Below, one piece after another: positions 61,913 through 64,000 of a DNA stretch of 64,000 nt. The stretch is from Xanthobacter flavus (GTDB lineage Bacteria; Pseudomonadota; Alphaproteobacteria; Rhizobiales; Xanthobacteraceae), in NCBI RefSeq assembly GCF_017875275.1, contig NZ_JAGGML010000001.1, positions 1,614,501 to 1,678,500 of the forward strand, given 5' to 3'. Under the pieces are notes generated by a model. That model saw only the letters and a list, made by a program, of their open reading frames with translations, made no database searches and was not told the origin of the DNA. Both the position numbers and the translations under genes were made by a program. Each line of letters opens with the position of its first letter. The first letter of the stretch is position 1.

Positions 61913-62617
61913 TCACACCGAGCGCATCAGCCCACCGTCCACCTTCAAATTCTGGCCGGTGATGTAGCCGGCGCCTTCGGAGGCGAGGAAGGCCACCGTG
62001 GCGGCGATCTCGGCGCTGGTGCCGTAGCGGCCCATGGGCACGCCGGCGCGGCGCTCGTCGGTCTGCGGCAGGCTGTCGATCCAGCCGGGCAGCACGTTGT
62101 TCATGCGCACGTTGTCGGCGGCATAGGTGTCGGCGAAGATCTTGGTGTAGGCGGCGAGCCCCGCGCGGAACACGGCGGAGGTGGGGAACATGGCCGCCGG
62201 CTCGAACGCCCAGGCGGTGGAGATGTTCACGATCGCCCCGCCCTTCTGCGCCACCATGACGGGGGTGACGAGCCGCACCGAGCGGATCACATTCATGAGA
62301 TAGATGTCGAGGCCCTGATGCCACTGCTCGTCGGTGATGGCGGTGATGGTGTCGCGCGGGCCGTGGCCGGCGCTGTTCACCAGCACGTCGATGCGACCGT
62401 AGCGTGCCATCACCTGATCCACGAACGCGGCGATGTCCTCCGCCTTCTGGTTGGAGCCGGTGACGCCGAGGCCGCCCAGTTCCGCGGCCAGCGCCTCGCC
62501 CTTGCCGGACGAGGACAGGATGGCGACCGCATAACCATCCGCCGCAAGGCGCCGCGCGCACGCCGCCCCCATGCCCGACCCGCCCGCGGTGACGACGGCG
62601 ACCTTGACCTCTGCCAT
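61913..62617 (-). CDS. SDR-family protein with altered catalytic residues
   Basis: 234-residue short-chain dehydrogenase-like protein. Nucleotide site AGGSGMGAACAR, NSAG, Ser133 in NISTA and the C-terminal GQNLKVDGGL are normal. The catalytic YxxxK position aligns with SAVFR (147-151), replacing Tyr by Ser and Lys by Arg. It may bind NAD(P) without the classical chemistry. AAGGAG precedes the start. Confidence 0.85.
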   Translation of the reverse strand: MAEVKVAVVTAGGSGMGAACARRLAADGYAVAILSSSGKGEALAAELGGLGVTGSNQKAEDIAAFVDQVMARYGRIDVLVNSAGHGPRDTITAITDEQWHQGLDIYLMNVIRSVRLVTPVMVAQKGGAIVNISTAWAFEPAAMFPTSAVFRAGLAAYTKIFADTYAADNVRMNNVLPGWIDSLPQTDERRAGVPMGRYGTSAEIAATVAFLASEGAGYITGQNLKVDGGLMRSV

Positions 62618-62827
62618 GTCGATCTTCTCCTTTTGGCGCATAACGCGCCGGTCGATCACGGGAATGGCAGAAACGGGCACGTATAGGAAGGCGCTTTGAG
62701 TTAACTTGCTGGTCTAATGCGCAGATGTCCTCTATAGCCACGCTAGTTGCACTGCGAAGAGGAGCTGCTCGTGCGCGACCATCGGGTATATCGCGGGCAG
62801 GATGCTGGCGTGGTCAAAGGTAAGCAC

Positions 62828-63904
62828 ATGCTGCTGGGCGTGCTCGGCGCGTGCTTCTTCCTTGCCGCCTGCGGCGAGGCGCAGAAGCCGCAGGCGCAGG
62901 AGCCTCGGCCGGTGCGCACGGTGGTTGCCACCAACCGCGCGGCGAGCGACGCCGTGAGCCTCACCGGCGTGGTGGAGGCGCAGAACGAGGCCACCTACGG
63001 ATTCCGCATCTCCGGCCGCATCATCGACCGCCTGGTGAACGTGGGCGACCGCGTCGCCCCCGGCCAGGTGCTCGCCCGTCTCGATCCGCAGGACGAGCAG
63101 AATGCCGTGCGCTCGGCGCAGGCGGCCCTCGGCGCGGCAAACGCCAACCTCACCCAGACCCGCAACCAGTATGAGCGCCAGCGCCAGCTCCTCGCCCGCG
63201 GCTTCACCCCGCGCGCCCAGTATGAGCAGGCCGAGCAGGCGTTCCTGAACGCCCGCGCGCAGGTGGACGACGCGGAAGCGCGCCTGCAGATGGCCGAGGA
63301 CCGCCTCGGCTTCACGGAATTGAAGGCCGACAGCGCCGGCGTCGTCACCCAGCGCCGGGCCGAGCCGGGCGAGGTGGTGCAGGCCGGCCAGCCGGTGATC
63401 GAGGTGGCGCGCCAGGATGGCCGCGACGCGGTGTTCGATGTGCCCGCCGCCATGCTCTCCGGCCTGCCCGGCGACCCCGAGGTGACGGTGGCGCTCGCCA
63501 CCGACCCCGCCATCTCCGCCACCGGCCGGGTGCGCGAGGTGGCGCCGCAGGCCGATCCGGTGACCCGCACCTTCCGGGTGCGCGTGGGCCTCACCAATCC
63601 GCCCGAGGGGCTGCGCCTCGGCACCACGGTGGTGGGCCGGGTGATCGTGGATCGCGGGCCGGTGGTGGAAATCCCGGCGAGCGCCCTCACCCGCCTCAAC
63701 GACAAGCCCGCCGTGTGGGTGGTCGATCCCAAGAGCCAGACCGTGGCGCTGCGCACCATCGAGGTGCTGCGCTTCGGCCCGGCGTCCGTCAGCGTCGGCG
63801 AGGGGCTGAAGCCCTCCGAGATCGTGGTGACGGCCGGCGTCCAGGCGCTGCATCCGGGCCAGAAGGTGCGCCTGCTCGCGGCGCCCGCGGGAGCCAGCCT
63901 GTGA
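62828..63904 (+). CDS. RND efflux periplasmic adaptor (membrane fusion) lipoprotein
   Basis: 358-residue HlyD/MexH-type adaptor. Short signal with lipobox LAAC (lipidated Cys15); lipoyl-like half domains and coiled coil (residues about 90-170: LGAANANLTQTRNQYERQRQLLA in part), beta-barrel DAVFDVPAAML, and membrane-proximal domain. The ATG follows AAAGG. Its stop overlaps the start of the RND pump gene, so the two form an efflux operon. Earlier in-frame starts would displace the lipobox. Confidence 0.92.
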   Translation: MLLGVLGACFFLAACGEAQKPQAQEPRPVRTVVATNRAASDAVSLTGVVEAQNEATYGFRISGRIIDRLVNVGDRVAPGQVLARLDPQDEQNAVRSAQAALGAANANLTQTRNQYERQRQLLARGFTPRAQYEQAEQAFLNARAQVDDAEARLQMAEDRLGFTELKADSAGVVTQRRAEPGEVVQAGQPVIEVARQDGRDAVFDVPAAMLSGLPGDPEVTVALATDPAISATGRVREVAPQADPVTRTFRVRVGLTNPPEGLRLGTTVVGRVIVDRGPVVEIPASALTRLNDKPAVWVVDPKSQTVALRTIEVLRFGPASVSVGEGLKPSEIVVTAGVQALHPGQKVRLLAAPAGASL

Positions 63905-64000
63905 GCGGCGGCTTCAACCTTTCAGCCTGGGCGCTGAAACACCGCTCCGTCATCATCTACCTCATGGCCATCTCCGTGGTGGCCGGCGTGATGGCCTTCC
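63901..64000 (+). CDS. RND efflux inner-membrane pump (AcrB-like), 3' end beyond window
   Basis: Only the first 33 codons are visible: GTG start overlapping the adaptor stop (GTGA), then GGFNLSAWALKHRSVIIYLM, the usual N-terminal cytosolic helix and first TM of RND pumps. Truncated by the window edge. Confidence 0.85.
   Translation, partial: MSGGFNLSAWALKHRSVIIYLMAISVVAGVMAF

Overview
This is a high-GC (roughly 70 percent) chromosomal window from a bacterium that looks like an alphaproteobacterium of the Hyphomicrobiales, most likely near Xanthobacteraceae (Xanthobacter, Azorhizobium, Ancylobacter type). The grounds are codon use, a membrane ferritin MbfA with an Irr-type palindrome in its promoter, a class I PHA synthase, a bioMNY biotin transporter, a bacteriophytochrome with an HWE/HisKA_2-type kinase, and rhizobial-type DUF families. 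I found no rRNA, tRNA, CRISPR array, insertion sequence or prophage. About 60 genes are supported, and two are cut by the window edges: the phytochrome at the left and an RND pump at the right.

Layout. 1-4.7 kb: phytochrome kinase, a luciferase-like monooxygenase, OsmC and an SGNH hydrolase. 4.7-10.2 kb (minus strand): an SsuBC-like ABC importer without a binding protein, an enolase-superfamily enzyme, a DUF993 aldolase-like enzyme and a TerB-like/COQ4-like protein. 10.5-13.3 kb: an orphan thioesterase II plus phosphopantetheinyl transferase, and a hydrolase-like/methyltransferase chimera. 13.3-19.3 kb (minus): a complete branched-chain-type importer (livHMGF plus binding protein) with a DUF2848 enzyme and a GntR regulator. 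19.7-25.2 kb: an unusual AAA+ ATPase, mop and mogA (molybdenum), a CDF metal exporter, a DUF4239 membrane protein and a cysteine-less DsbA-like protein. 25.2-28.1 kb: fabA-fabB-fabI. 28.3-34.8 kb: mscL, a Tat-exported peptidase-like hydrolase, pyrD-pyrE, an isomerase, a PAP2 phosphatase and argG.

34.9-38.1 kb: a LodA/LodB pair (a quinone-cofactor amino-acid oxidase and its flavoprotein maturase). 38.1-41.1 kb: a P1B-5-like metal ATPase divergent from mbfA, with an iron-control palindrome between them. 41.2-46.3 kb: alcohol dehydrogenase, phaC, a CHAD protein and a thiolase. 45.2-49.7 kb: bioM-bioN-bioY followed by an acyl-CoA ligase and a thiolase in one tightly overlapped operon, the same bioY-ligase-thiolase order as Bacillus yhfU-yhfT-yhfS. 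49.9-55.2 kb: a sugar-acid catabolic operon (IlvD/Edd dehydratase, PEP-mutase-like, GNAT, SDR, DenD). 55.3-64 kb: a degenerate low-molecular-weight phosphatase, a histone H1-like protein, secreted OmpA-like and Cys-rich proteins, a MarR-regulated Bcr/CflA pump, a site-2 protease with CBS domains, a DUF4189 protein, an SDR lacking its catalytic Tyr/Lys, and an RND efflux operon.

The DNA also carries several structured intergenic repeats: two copies of a 30-base paired-arm element (3.1 and 31.8 kb), a 116-base composite of perfect palindromes (58.1 kb), and two tandem-repeat loci sharing a core (8.5 and 55.2 kb). No single large new system stands out. The most promising leads are the iron module around 40 kb, the LodAB pair, the biotin ligase/thiolase operon, the AAA+ ATPase, the TerB-COQ4-like fusion, and the two uncharacterised transporter-enzyme operons.
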